A stretch of 5,449 nucleotides of DNA from Planctomycetota bacterium (GTDB lineage: Bacteria > Planctomycetota > B129-G9): NCBI GenBank assembly GCA_003644325.1, contig QNCA01000129.1, forward strand, positions 1-5,449, in the 5' to 3' direction. The translations under genes were made by a program, and so were the position numbers. Below are positions 1-5,360 of the stretch, piece by piece. The number at the start of each line of letters is the position of its first letter. Positions within the stretch are counted from its first letter, which is position 1. Below the pieces are notes generated by a model that was given only the letters and a program-made list of their open reading frames with translations, was not told where the DNA came from and did not search any database.

Positions 1-301
1 GCACACCGAAGGCGCCTATTACGTCATGTATCAAGGGCACCTGTGCCTGTAGTTCCGAGGGCATCTCCTTTCGGGTGGCCTTGTACTGTTCATAGCGTTC
101 ATGCCGGAAAGTCTTTCCCGGGGTGTCCATTGCCACGGCGACGTAATCCGGTTTTATTTCCGTAAACAACTTCATCAGGAGGTTTGTGAAGCCGTAAACG
201 GCGTTTACCGGCGTACCATCGGGCGCGGTCAACTGTCGAATTGCGTAGAACGCCTGGTAAAGGTACGAATGGGCGTCGATTAAAAAGAGTCGTCTGGCCA
301 T
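1..301 (-). CDS. polA: DNA polymerase I, N-terminal 5'-3' exonuclease domain (partial, runs off left edge)
   Basis: Only the first 100 codons are present; the gene continues beyond base 1. The translation starts MARRLFLIDAHSYLYQAFYA and follows the PolA 5'-3' exonuclease (FEN-type) domain closely. Asp9 lies in LIDAHS and matches the metal-binding Asp13 of E. coli Pol I. NAVYGFTN is at 33-40, a second acidic residue is Asp59, and the DNA-contact stretch GKTFRHERYEQYKATR is at 62-77. In the family this domain removes RNA primers and flaps during Okazaki-fragment maturation and repair. The ATG at 301 has a close GAGGA upstream (305-309) and gives the normal family N-terminus. An in-frame GTG at 352 has a stronger AGGGGGAG (358-365) and would add 17 residues. 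The usual Arg after the LY of the first motif (E. coli Arg20) is Gln16 here. Because the C-terminal part is missing, a stand-alone 5'-3' exonuclease cannot be excluded. Confidence 0.9.
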   Translation of the reverse strand, partial: MARRLFLIDAHSYLYQAFYAIRQLTAPDGTPVNAVYGFTNLLMKLFTEIKPDYVAVAMDTPGKTFRHERYEQYKATRKEMPSELQAQVPLIHDVIGAFGV

Positions 302-317
302 GTTTCCTCGCCCGGGC

Positions 318-333
318 CCCCGATAAATCGGGG
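318..333. repeat. Short inverted repeat in the polA leader
   Basis: CCCCGAT and ATCGGGG flank a 2-nt centre, giving a 7-bp perfect inverted repeat (realistically a 6-bp stem with a 4-nt loop). It ends 16 nt before the polA ATG, next to the GAGGA ribosome site. In the polA transcript it could form a hairpin that affects ribosome access. If the upstream GTG start at 352 were used it would lie within coding sequence. There is no T-run after it on either strand, so it is not an intrinsic terminator. Confidence 0.4.
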
Positions 334-486
334 CAACGCCGGCCTTAAACACGGGAACTCCCCCTGCGAGGTCATAACATACTCAACTTGCTGCTTCGGG
401 CACGGGTATCTCAACAAGGCTCTGCAAGAACAGGAAAGAAACGTGGGGTCCGACTTGCCGACCCAAAGAAGTGATTCGAAACAGGC

Positions 487-501
487 CCATTCGTCGAATG
501 G
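487..501. promoter_or_regulatory. 15-bp perfect palindrome, candidate operator
   Basis: CCATTCG and CGAATGG are exact reverse complements around a single central T. The site begins only a few bases downstream of the predicted transcription start of the polA promoter (about 505), a classic position for a repressor site. It does not match the LexA boxes I know (CGAAC-N4-GTTCG, or the GTTC-N7-GTTC type). The regulator is unknown. Confidence 0.35.
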
Positions 502-511
502 ACACATGCCG

Positions 512-539
512 AATATAGCAGTTTGCCCGGCGGTGTCAA
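512..539 (-). promoter_or_regulatory. Sigma-70-like promoter firing towards polA
   Basis: Read on the minus strand, a perfect TTGACA (539-534) is followed after 16 nt by TATATT (517-512, five of six consensus bases). Directly upstream, at 540-559, the minus strand is A-rich with runs of six and eight A, resembling an UP element. The predicted start is near 505, giving a leader of about 200 nt before the ATG at 301. Confidence 0.6.
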
Positions 540-566
540 GTTTTTTCTTGATTTTTTTTCGCCGGG
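526..566. repeat. Nested inverted repeats between the divergent promoters
   Basis: An outer perfect 7-bp pair, CCCGGCG (526-532) and CGCCGGG (560-566), encloses an inner pair, TCAAG (536-540) and CTTGA (547-551), around six T. Eight T follow (552-559). On the plus strand the inner hairpin plus T-run resembles an intrinsic terminator, but I see no plus-strand gene upstream. The same bases contain the polA -35 box and its A-rich upstream tract, so the structure may be incidental to the promoter or may have a second role. Confidence 0.4.
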
Positions 567-579
567 ATTTACAATACGG

Positions 580-608
580 TTGATAAGGGGATTTTCGTAG
601 GTTATAAG
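580..608 (+). promoter_or_regulatory. Sigma-70-like promoter for the BRCT-domain gene
   Basis: TTGATA (580-585) is separated by 17 nt from TATAAG (603-608). Each hexamer matches five of six consensus bases and the spacing is optimal. The predicted start near 615 leaves a leader of about 125 nt before the ATG at 741. Confidence 0.6.
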
Positions 609-740
609 ATAAAGCGGCCGGGGCACCCAGAGAGGCGGTGAAACGTGTCGCTTTTTCGTTAGGACGGGACGGCCGCCCCGAAACTCCCAAAGGGGGAACG
701 TCAAGGGCGGGCATCTTAAACAGAAAAGAAAGGAAGTGCC

Positions 741-2039
741 ATGCCATACGTATTCAACAGATACCTGGTAGCGCTGGTAGTGATGGGTGTATTGCTGGCG
801 GTCTTTTTTGTGTTGCTGGTGTATGTCGTGGTGTTTCCGTTTCAGGCCAGGGAAGAGGCCAGGCTTGAGGCCGAAAGGGCGCGGGTCGAGGCGGTAACGG
901 CCAGGGACGCCGCATATCAGAGCCTGGACAGTATACTGGGGTTGATCGGCGGCGGGCCTGATGCCGCGGGCGACGTCGACAGAAGCGACGCCAGGGTAAT
1001 CGAAAGAGCCTGGTCAAGGCACATCGAGAAGGGCGTTATCCTGCCCGAGAGATACAATACCATCGCGGACTATGTAAAGGCGCTCGAAGGGCGTTGCGAG
1101 GACCTTCGGGCGGAAATAAACACCCACAAGGACGAAATAAAGAAGTGCGTTGACGCAAACAGAGACATCGGGTCCAGGGTCAGCGACCTGTTCGTGATAG
1201 CTTGTGGCGACGACGTGCCCAAGCCTGAAGAAATGATGGAGCAGATCCGAAGGATTTCGGAAGAGATCCGCAACCTGCGGCCGAAACTGACTGAGGCAAT
1301 CAAGGACAGGGACCGCTGCATCGAAAAGAGGAATGATTTGCAGAAGGAACTGGACGAACTCAAACGGACACACAAAAACGAGATTGACAGGCTGAACGCC
1401 GCCGTGACGGCCATCAGGAAGGAGCGTGACAAATTTAAGGAAAAGGCGGCGGGTCTCGAGACGAAAGTCATCGACCTGCAAGAGCAGGTGCGAGGCAAAG
1501 AAGAAAAGGGCAAGACGAGGAACGTGCTGGTTGTGGAGGAGAGATTCGAAGCCACGCCGGACGGCGAGGTCATAATGACGCGCCGTTCGGGGCAGACCGT
1601 TTTCGGCGCTGTTGATATCGGCAAGGCGCAAAAGGCCCGCCCCGGCATGATATTTGAGGTCTTCCGCGGCGAAACCACAAAGGGCCGGATACAACTCTAC
1701 CGGGTTGATGAGAACACGAGTTGTTTCAGGCTGCTCGAACTCTATGACGAACACAACCCAATCTTGAAGGGCGACCAGATCCACTCTCCATTCTACCGCA
1801 GGGGCGTGCCTGCCGAATTTGTGGTGCTGGGCGAATTCCCTCCACCACTGTCCCGCGCGAAGGTAATCGACCGTATCGAACAATGGGGCGGCACGGTCGG
1901 CGAAAAAATCGGAGCCACGACAAAATACGTCGTCATAGGCAAAGGCATCCTGACGGAAGAGGTACGAACCGCCATACAGTTATACAACGTCGAAACCATT
2001 GCCATGGCGGGATTGAGGGATTTCCTCGGCGAGGAATGA
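741..2039 (+). CDS. Membrane-anchored coiled-coil protein with C-terminal BRCT-like domain
   Basis: The 432-residue product has four parts. (1) One hydrophobic segment at about 8-33, which lacks an obvious signal-peptidase site and is best read as a membrane anchor. (2) Charged helical stretches at about 36-60, 112-145 and 163-256, with Glu/Lys/Arg and regular hydrophobic positions typical of coiled coils. (3) A beta-rich module at about 261-353, including VDIGKAQKARPGMIFEVFRG (291-310), a GxxxGxxFEV pattern seen in small beta-barrel modules of envelope and flagellar proteins. (4) A BRCT-like domain at about 357-430, with FVVLGEF, the Gly383-Gly384 turn, TKYVVIG (394-400) and a closing helix VETIAMAGLRDFLG, laid out as in NAD-dependent DNA ligase. 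BRCT domains usually bind DNA ends or phosphopeptides; the role here is unknown. Five cysteines lie between the anchor and the BRCT domain, which weakly favours a cytoplasmic location. The ATG has AAGGAA seven to twelve bases upstream. Own promoter and own terminator. The domain calls are by eye. Confidence 0.85.
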   Translation: MPYVFNRYLVALVVMGVLLAVFFVLLVYVVVFPFQAREEARLEAERARVEAVTARDAAYQSLDSILGLIGGGPDAAGDVDRSDARVIERAWSRHIEKGVILPERYNTIADYVKALEGRCEDLRAEINTHKDEIKKCVDANRDIGSRVSDLFVIACGDDVPKPEEMMEQIRRISEEIRNLRPKLTEAIKDRDRCIEKRNDLQKELDELKRTHKNEIDRLNAAVTAIRKERDKFKEKAAGLETKVIDLQEQVRGKEEKGKTRNVLVVEERFEATPDGEVIMTRRSGQTVFGAVDIGKAQKARPGMIFEVFRGETTKGRIQLYRVDENTSCFRLLELYDEHNPILKGDQIHSPFYRRGVPAEFVVLGEFPPPLSRAKVIDRIEQWGGTVGEKIGATTKYVVIGKGILTEEVRTAIQLYNVETIAMAGLRDFLGEE

Positions 2040-2070
2040 TTCCCCGACGACTATCTCCCGACAATGCAAG

Positions 2071-2103
2071 GTCCCCGTCCCAGTGGCGGGGGCTTCCTTT
2101 TTT
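2071..2103 (+). terminator. Intrinsic terminator after the BRCT-protein gene
   Basis: GTCCCCG (2071-2077) pairs with CGGGGGC (2087-2093), including one G-T wobble, and two more pairs (one wobble) extend the stem inward to a 5-nt loop. The T-rich tract TTCCTTTTTT follows at 2094-2103. It begins 32 bp after the stop codon and separates this gene from the NTPase gene downstream. Confidence 0.8.
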
Positions 2104-2149
2104 GCTCGCGGGACGTTTTCGCGACGGCCACGGAGCCGCGCATTCATGC

Positions 2150-2169
2150 CGGCCGTCACCCTGCGGCCG
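2150..2169 (+). repeat. GC-rich hairpin in the leader of the YchF-like gene
   Basis: Two copies of the self-complementary CGGCCG (2150-2155 and 2164-2169) flank an 8-nt loop, so a 6-bp all-GC hairpin can form 18 nt before the ATG at 2188. The GAGGG ribosome site (2176-2180) lies just outside it. No T-run follows, so it is not a terminator. I see no good promoter hexamers between the terminator at 2103 and the start codon. Confidence 0.3.
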
Positions 2170-2187
2170 TATCTCGAGGGCTGAATC

Positions 2188-3276
2188 ATGAGAGTGGGAT
2201 TCATAGGACTGCCTGCGTCGGGCAAGACGACGATATTCGACGTGCTGACCGGACTGCACAGAGAGGTCGGTTTCGCGGGGTCCCACAGGGGCACGGAAGT
2301 GGCAAGCGTGCGCGTACCCGACAAAAGGCTCGACCGCATCTGCGAAGTCGTACAGCCGAAAAAACGCTCCCCGGCGCTCCTCGAAATAGTCGATGTGCCG
2401 GGCATCGAACCTGAAAACGTGGACAAACCCACCACCGACCGCGCATCCCGCGCGGAACTCCTGGCCGCACTGCGTGAGACCGACGCCCTCCTGTTCGTAG
2501 TGCGCGCCTTTCAGAATGACAATGTGCCCCATATTCACGGGAATATCGACGCATTCAGGGACCTGGAGGAAATCGAGGTAATCATGCTCCTGGCCGACCT
2601 GGACATGGTGGAGAAACGGATGGAGAAACTCCGCGTATCGGCAAAGCGCCCCACCAGCGCCCGGGAACAGGACAAAGAAGAGATGCACATCCTTGAAAAA
2701 ATCCACCCCGCCCTCTCCGAAGGCAGGCCCATCTCCGAGGTGGGGCTTAACCGGGAGGAGGAAAAGACATGCAGAGGCTTCAGTTTCCTCACACAGAAAC
2801 CCCGCCTGGTCATCATCAACATCGATGAAAACCAGAACGCAGACGATCCCGCCTTTGCCAAGATACTCCGGAAACCGCACAAATGCCTCTTTACCCGCGG
2901 GCAGTTGCAAAAAGAGATATCAGAACTGGACGAAGAGGACCGGGAGATGTTCATCAAAGAGATGAACATGGACGGATTCGCGCGGGACAAATTGATAAGG
3001 TACTGCTACGACATCCTCGGGCTGCGAACGTTCTTCACGGCCGGCAAGACCGACTGCCATGCATGGACGATCCAGGCCGGAGAAACCGCCATCCAGGCCG
3101 CAGGCAAGATACACTCCGACATGGCCCGTGGCTTCATAAGGGCCGAGGTAATCCATTACGATGACTTCCTGTCATGCGGCTCCTTGCGCGAAGCCGAAAA
3201 GACCGTTCAGAGGCTCGAAGGAAAGGAATATGTCGTGCAGGACGGTGATATTATCAATATCCGCTTCAGCGTATGA
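2188..3276 (+). CDS. YchF/OLA1-family P-loop NTPase with C-terminal TGS-type (DUF933) domain
   Basis: At 362 residues it matches the roughly 363 of E. coli YchF. The N-terminal GTPase-fold domain has Walker A GLPASGKT at 7-14, a G3-type DVPG at 69-72, and NIDE at 211-214. NIDE replaces the NKxD of true GTPases and is the NxxE signature of the ATP-preferring YchF/OLA1 group. LADLDMVEKRMEKL (135-148) matches the family's helical insertion, and the C-terminus from about 279 (AWTIQAGET, GFIRAEVIHYDDF, EGKEYVVQDGD) is the TGS-like domain. Family members bind ribosomes and act in translation and stress responses. His115 aligns with E. coli His114, implicated in ribosome-stimulated hydrolysis. The usual Gly/Lys-rich stretch after G3 (GASKGEGLGN in E. 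coli) is missing, replaced by ENVDKPTTDRAS (76-87). This marks a divergent lineage, possibly a paralogue, so no gene symbol is given. The ATG has GAGGG seven bases upstream. Confidence 0.92.
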   Translation: MRVGFIGLPASGKTTIFDVLTGLHREVGFAGSHRGTEVASVRVPDKRLDRICEVVQPKKRSPALLEIVDVPGIEPENVDKPTTDRASRAELLAALRETDALLFVVRAFQNDNVPHIHGNIDAFRDLEEIEVIMLLADLDMVEKRMEKLRVSAKRPTSAREQDKEEMHILEKIHPALSEGRPISEVGLNREEEKTCRGFSFLTQKPRLVIINIDENQNADDPAFAKILRKPHKCLFTRGQLQKEISELDEEDREMFIKEMNMDGFARDKLIRYCYDILGLRTFFTAGKTDCHAWTIQAGETAIQAAGKIHSDMARGFIRAEVIHYDDFLSCGSLREAEKTVQRLEGKEYVVQDGDIINIRFSV

Positions 3277-3338
3277 AGCGCCGGACCGGAGACTTCAAAC
3301 CGGAACCCCATGGGGGGCGGAATAAATTCAGGTTCCCG
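3277..3338. other. Convergent intergenic gap
   Basis: The 62 bp between the converging NTPase and CheR-like stops contain a 10-bp palindrome CCCCATGGGG (3306-3315) and distant complementary arms GGAACC (3302-3307) and GGTTCC (3331-3336). No T-run follows on either strand, so a bidirectional intrinsic terminator is not supported. Confidence 0.5.
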
Positions 3339-4211
3339 CTACATGTCTGTTGCCTGTTTTAGCGCCTTATACGCGACGGCGTTGGGGCAGTAGACCGCGG
3401 TGAAAAGCCCGCCGGTGTCGCCGAGCGACTCGTTGGGGGCGATGAAGAGAAAGGCGGCCGGCCGCATGCTTGCATGGATGGCTTGCAGCAGGTCCATCCT
3501 TCTTTTTTCCCCGAAACGGCAGAGAAAGTTGCGCGCGAAGACAACATCGGCCTCCGGCGGCGTCTCCCACTTGCTCCTGTTTTCCGGGTCGAACAGCGCG
3601 AAGCGCACGATGTCCCTTACATCTTCCTTCACGACAAAGGATGTCTTTTCGCGGCGAAAGTGGCGGGTGCGGTATTCGTCGGGCGTGTAGCGCAATGCAG
3701 GGTCCTTGTACCTGGCCCGCCGGGCCTGTTCAAGTTTTTCCGGGTCGGCGCACACGGCATGGACGCGGACATCCCAGCGGGATATTTCCTTTCCCAAGAC
3801 CTCGCGCACGACCATGCCCAGGGTGTAGGCCTCCTGGCCATTGTCGGCGGCAAGGCTCCATATCGACAGGCCGTTATCTCCTTCCGCCCGCTTCATCTCG
3901 ATGAGGGCGGGCAGTATCCTCGAGCGCAGGACATCCATTTGAGACAGGCCCCGGGCGGATTCCGGCTCCGAAGCGCCGACCAGGTCGAGCAGGCGCGAGA
4001 GTTCCTCCGGGCCGTCGGGGTCACCTTGCAGGTGCCGGAGGTAACTCTCAAAATCCGCCATGCGGAGCGCTTCCAGCCTCTCGCGGAGCCTGTTTTCGAA
4101 GAGCACGCGGGCGGCGTCTTTGAAGTAGAGGCGGCGCTTTTCGAATATGTACTCGCGCAATTCGATGAAAAGATTTCTCGTGAGCGCCGAATTTTCCGCG
4201 ACTGGAGACAT
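3339..4211 (-). CDS. Divergent CheR-type methyltransferase-like protein
   Basis: The 290-residue length matches CheR (about 286 in E. coli). Residues about 14-78 form the helical N-terminal domain; about 93-265 follow the SAM-dependent methyltransferase fold. Recognisable pieces are IWSLAADNGQEAYTLGM (117-133) at the SAM loop, CADPEKLEQARRARY (154-168) at the ATDID...A...Y region, and DVVFARNFLCRF (222-233) for the DVIFCRNVLIYF motif, ending with PNESLG (259-264) for the usual G-SESL. CheR normally methylates glutamates on chemoreceptors. Key positions differ: the TNxTxFFRD motif before the catalytic domain is replaced by GASEPESARG (79-88), and the glycines of the SAM loop (A-G-C-S-T-G-E-E) are partly lost as A-A-D-N-G-Q-E. 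Activity or substrate may therefore be altered. The upstream GCGGGA is a weak ribosome site, and the gene lies 61 bp after the HDOD gene, so co-transcription is likely. Confidence 0.85.
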   Translation of the reverse strand: MSPVAENSALTRNLFIELREYIFEKRRLYFKDAARVLFENRLRERLEALRMADFESYLRHLQGDPDGPEELSRLLDLVGASEPESARGLSQMDVLRSRILPALIEMKRAEGDNGLSIWSLAADNGQEAYTLGMVVREVLGKEISRWDVRVHAVCADPEKLEQARRARYKDPALRYTPDEYRTRHFRREKTSFVVKEDVRDIVRFALFDPENRSKWETPPEADVVFARNFLCRFGEKRRMDLLQAIHASMRPAAFLFIAPNESLGDTGGLFTAVYCPNAVAYKALKQATDM

Positions 4212-4253
4212 TGTATTTTCCCGCTCGGTTGTCCCAACGTCAGAACAGTTGCC

Positions 4254-4271
4254 ACCCGTTACGTGACGGGT
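4254..4271 (-). repeat. Stem-loop between the HDOD and CheR-like genes
   Basis: ACCCGT (4254-4259) and ACGGGT (4266-4271) form a 6-bp stem with a 6-nt loop, immediately after the HDOD stop codon on the minus strand. No T-run follows in the direction of transcription, so it is not a clear terminator. It could partly attenuate read-through or protect the 3' end of the upstream message. Confidence 0.35.
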
Positions 4272-4272
4272 C

Positions 4273-5160
4273 TCACATCGACTGAGTCAGCGCCAGGAAC
4301 TGGCGGGCCTTATTGACCTCGGAGCCCATTTCCAGCATAAATCTCTCGACATCCATCTGGGCAAGGCCCGCGCAATGCTCTTGGAGGATGGCCCAGCCGG
4401 GATCTTCTTCGGGCACGAAATCGCTCACATAGCCACTGAAGCCCAAGCCCTTGATCTTGCATATCGTGTTGGCCACGTGCACCACCGCCACGAGCAGCGG
4501 ATTGCCGCCGGCCAGTTCCACACAGTGGTGCTCTGCTACAACCTCGACAAGGTTTTCGGGCAGGCCCCACGTCATCGTCAGCCATTCGCCTATCTGCGGA
4601 TGTGATATGCCCAGGATCTCCTCCTCGGCCTGGAACAGGGGGATTTTTCCCCTGTCGGCCATCTCGATGGCGGCCACGAAGTCGTCGTGCAGGTATTGGT
4701 CAAGCACTATCTTTCCTATGTCGTGAATCAGGCCGCCGACAAAATCCTCGCCAGCGAAGCGGAAACCGAGTTTCATGGAAATCGAGCGTGAAATGACGGC
4801 ACAGGAGGCGGAATGCAGCCAGAACGCCCGGCGGTCGAAGCCCGGGCCGCGATGCTTGGAGAATGTTTTGAAAACAAGGAGGCCGGACACGAGGTTTACT
4901 ATTTCACGCATGCCCAGTATGACCAGCGCCTTGTCGAGATCGCCGACCTTCTGGCGCAGGCCGTACAGCGAAGAGTTGACGACCTTGAGGACTTTTGCGG
5001 AGAGCGCGGGGTCGCGCTGAATGACCGAGGCCAACTGAGGCATGGAACAGCGCGGGTCATTCACCATGCGCAGCAGTTCCGCAGCGATGCTGGGCAACGT
5101 CGGAAGGTCGCTGACTTTCTTGATGCGCTCGACAATCTGGGTAACTCTGGCGCTGGCCAT
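4273..5160 (-). CDS. HDOD-domain signal transduction protein
   Basis: The 295-residue protein is nearly all one HDOD domain. LPTLPSIAAELLRMVNDP (19-36) is the usual entry motif, IQRDPALSAKVLKVVNSSLYG (47-67) the first signature, and ALVILGMREIVNLV (78-91) the second. FWLHS (113-117), GGLIHDIGKIVLDQ (142-155), GISHPQIGEWL (184-194) and WGLPENLVEVVAEHH (198-212) follow. HDOD proteins are HD-superfamily relatives that usually act as non-enzymatic scaffolds or regulators of motility, chemotaxis, cyclic-di-GMP or stress pathways. His116, the His146-Asp147 pair, His187 and His211/His212 are kept, so metal binding is possible, but there is no GYP motif and I do not propose phosphodiesterase activity. 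The ATG at 5160 is chosen because AGGGAG (5167-5172) is six bases upstream; a TTG two codons earlier would abut that site. No receiver or other partner domain is fused. The CheR-like gene is next downstream. Confidence 0.93.
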   Translation of the reverse strand: MASARVTQIVERIKKVSDLPTLPSIAAELLRMVNDPRCSMPQLASVIQRDPALSAKVLKVVNSSLYGLRQKVGDLDKALVILGMREIVNLVSGLLVFKTFSKHRGPGFDRRAFWLHSASCAVISRSISMKLGFRFAGEDFVGGLIHDIGKIVLDQYLHDDFVAAIEMADRGKIPLFQAEEEILGISHPQIGEWLTMTWGLPENLVEVVAEHHCVELAGGNPLLVAVVHVANTICKIKGLGFSGYVSDFVPEEDPGWAILQEHCAGLAQMDVERFMLEMGSEVNKARQFLALTQSM

Positions 5161-5272
5161 AAGCAACTCCCTTTTCTTTCAAAGCGGGCGAGTCGTTCCT
5201 GAACAAAAAGACGCACATAAGGGCCGGTAACGAAGGGGATTATCAGATATGAACATATGGACTGTAATTCCG

Positions 5273-5300
5273 TTATCGACAAGACACGGCGCGAAGTTTA
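5273..5300 (-). promoter_or_regulatory. Sigma-28 (FliA)-like promoter candidate for the HDOD-CheR operon
   Basis: On the minus strand TAAA (5300-5297) is followed after 16 nt by GTCGATAA (5280-5273). The sigma-28 consensus is TAAA-N15-GCCGATAA, so the -10 matches seven of eight bases but the spacer is one base too long. The position, just over 100 bp before the HDOD ATG, is plausible, and the predicted operon would suit motility or chemotaxis control. No better sigma-70 pair was found here. Confidence 0.3.
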
Positions 5301-5360
5301 TCGAAATATCAGACAACAGGTTTATCCCGAGGACAAGGGACAACGGGGATGTATCTTTAG

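Larger units (their letters stand above)
302..740. other. Divergent intergenic control region between polA and the BRCT-protein gene
   Basis: This 439-bp stretch has no convincing gene. It holds two outward-facing sigma-70-like promoters, listed separately, whose -35 boxes are separated by 40 bp containing T-rich runs on the plus strand (541-546 and 552-559). It also holds a palindrome at 487-501, a GC-rich inverted repeat at 318-333 in the polA leader, and a leader of about 125 nt before the plus-strand gene with overlapping self-complementary segments (614-624 with 671-680). Open frames inside it have no family resemblance that I recognise and cross these control elements, so I regard them as chance. 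Confidence 0.7.

Noticed and set aside
383..490. 35-codon minus-strand frame in the polA leader, starting inside the palindrome
   Set aside because: It starts only about 15 nt after the predicted transcription start, has no ribosome site, and its product resembles nothing I know. It shares its frame with polA but ends in a stop.
280..747. 155-codon minus-strand frame across the divergent intergenic region
   Set aside because: It runs over both promoters, the palindrome and the polA start, and its composition (many Pro, Arg, Ser, Cys) is not that of a real protein here.
1014..1883. 289-codon minus-strand frame opposite the BRCT-protein gene
   Set aside because: It is antisense to a gene with clear domains; the long open frame is explained by codon use in a GC-rich coding strand.
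1933..2910. 325-codon minus-strand frame opposite the NTPase gene
   Set aside because: It passes through the terminator and covers the strongly recognised P-loop NTPase on the other strand, with no recognisable domain of its own.
3302..3336. Bidirectional terminator between the converging genes
   Set aside because: The arms GGAACC and GGTTCC are 23 nt apart and no T-run follows on either strand.
3474..4316. 280-codon plus-strand frame opposite the CheR-like gene
   Set aside because: The minus strand encodes a recognisable CheR-type fold; this frame is its antisense shadow and extends into the HDOD gene.
4273..5160. HD-GYP type cyclic-di-GMP phosphodiesterase
   Set aside because: The HDIGK motif is present, but there is no GYP motif and the order of signatures is that of HDOD domains.
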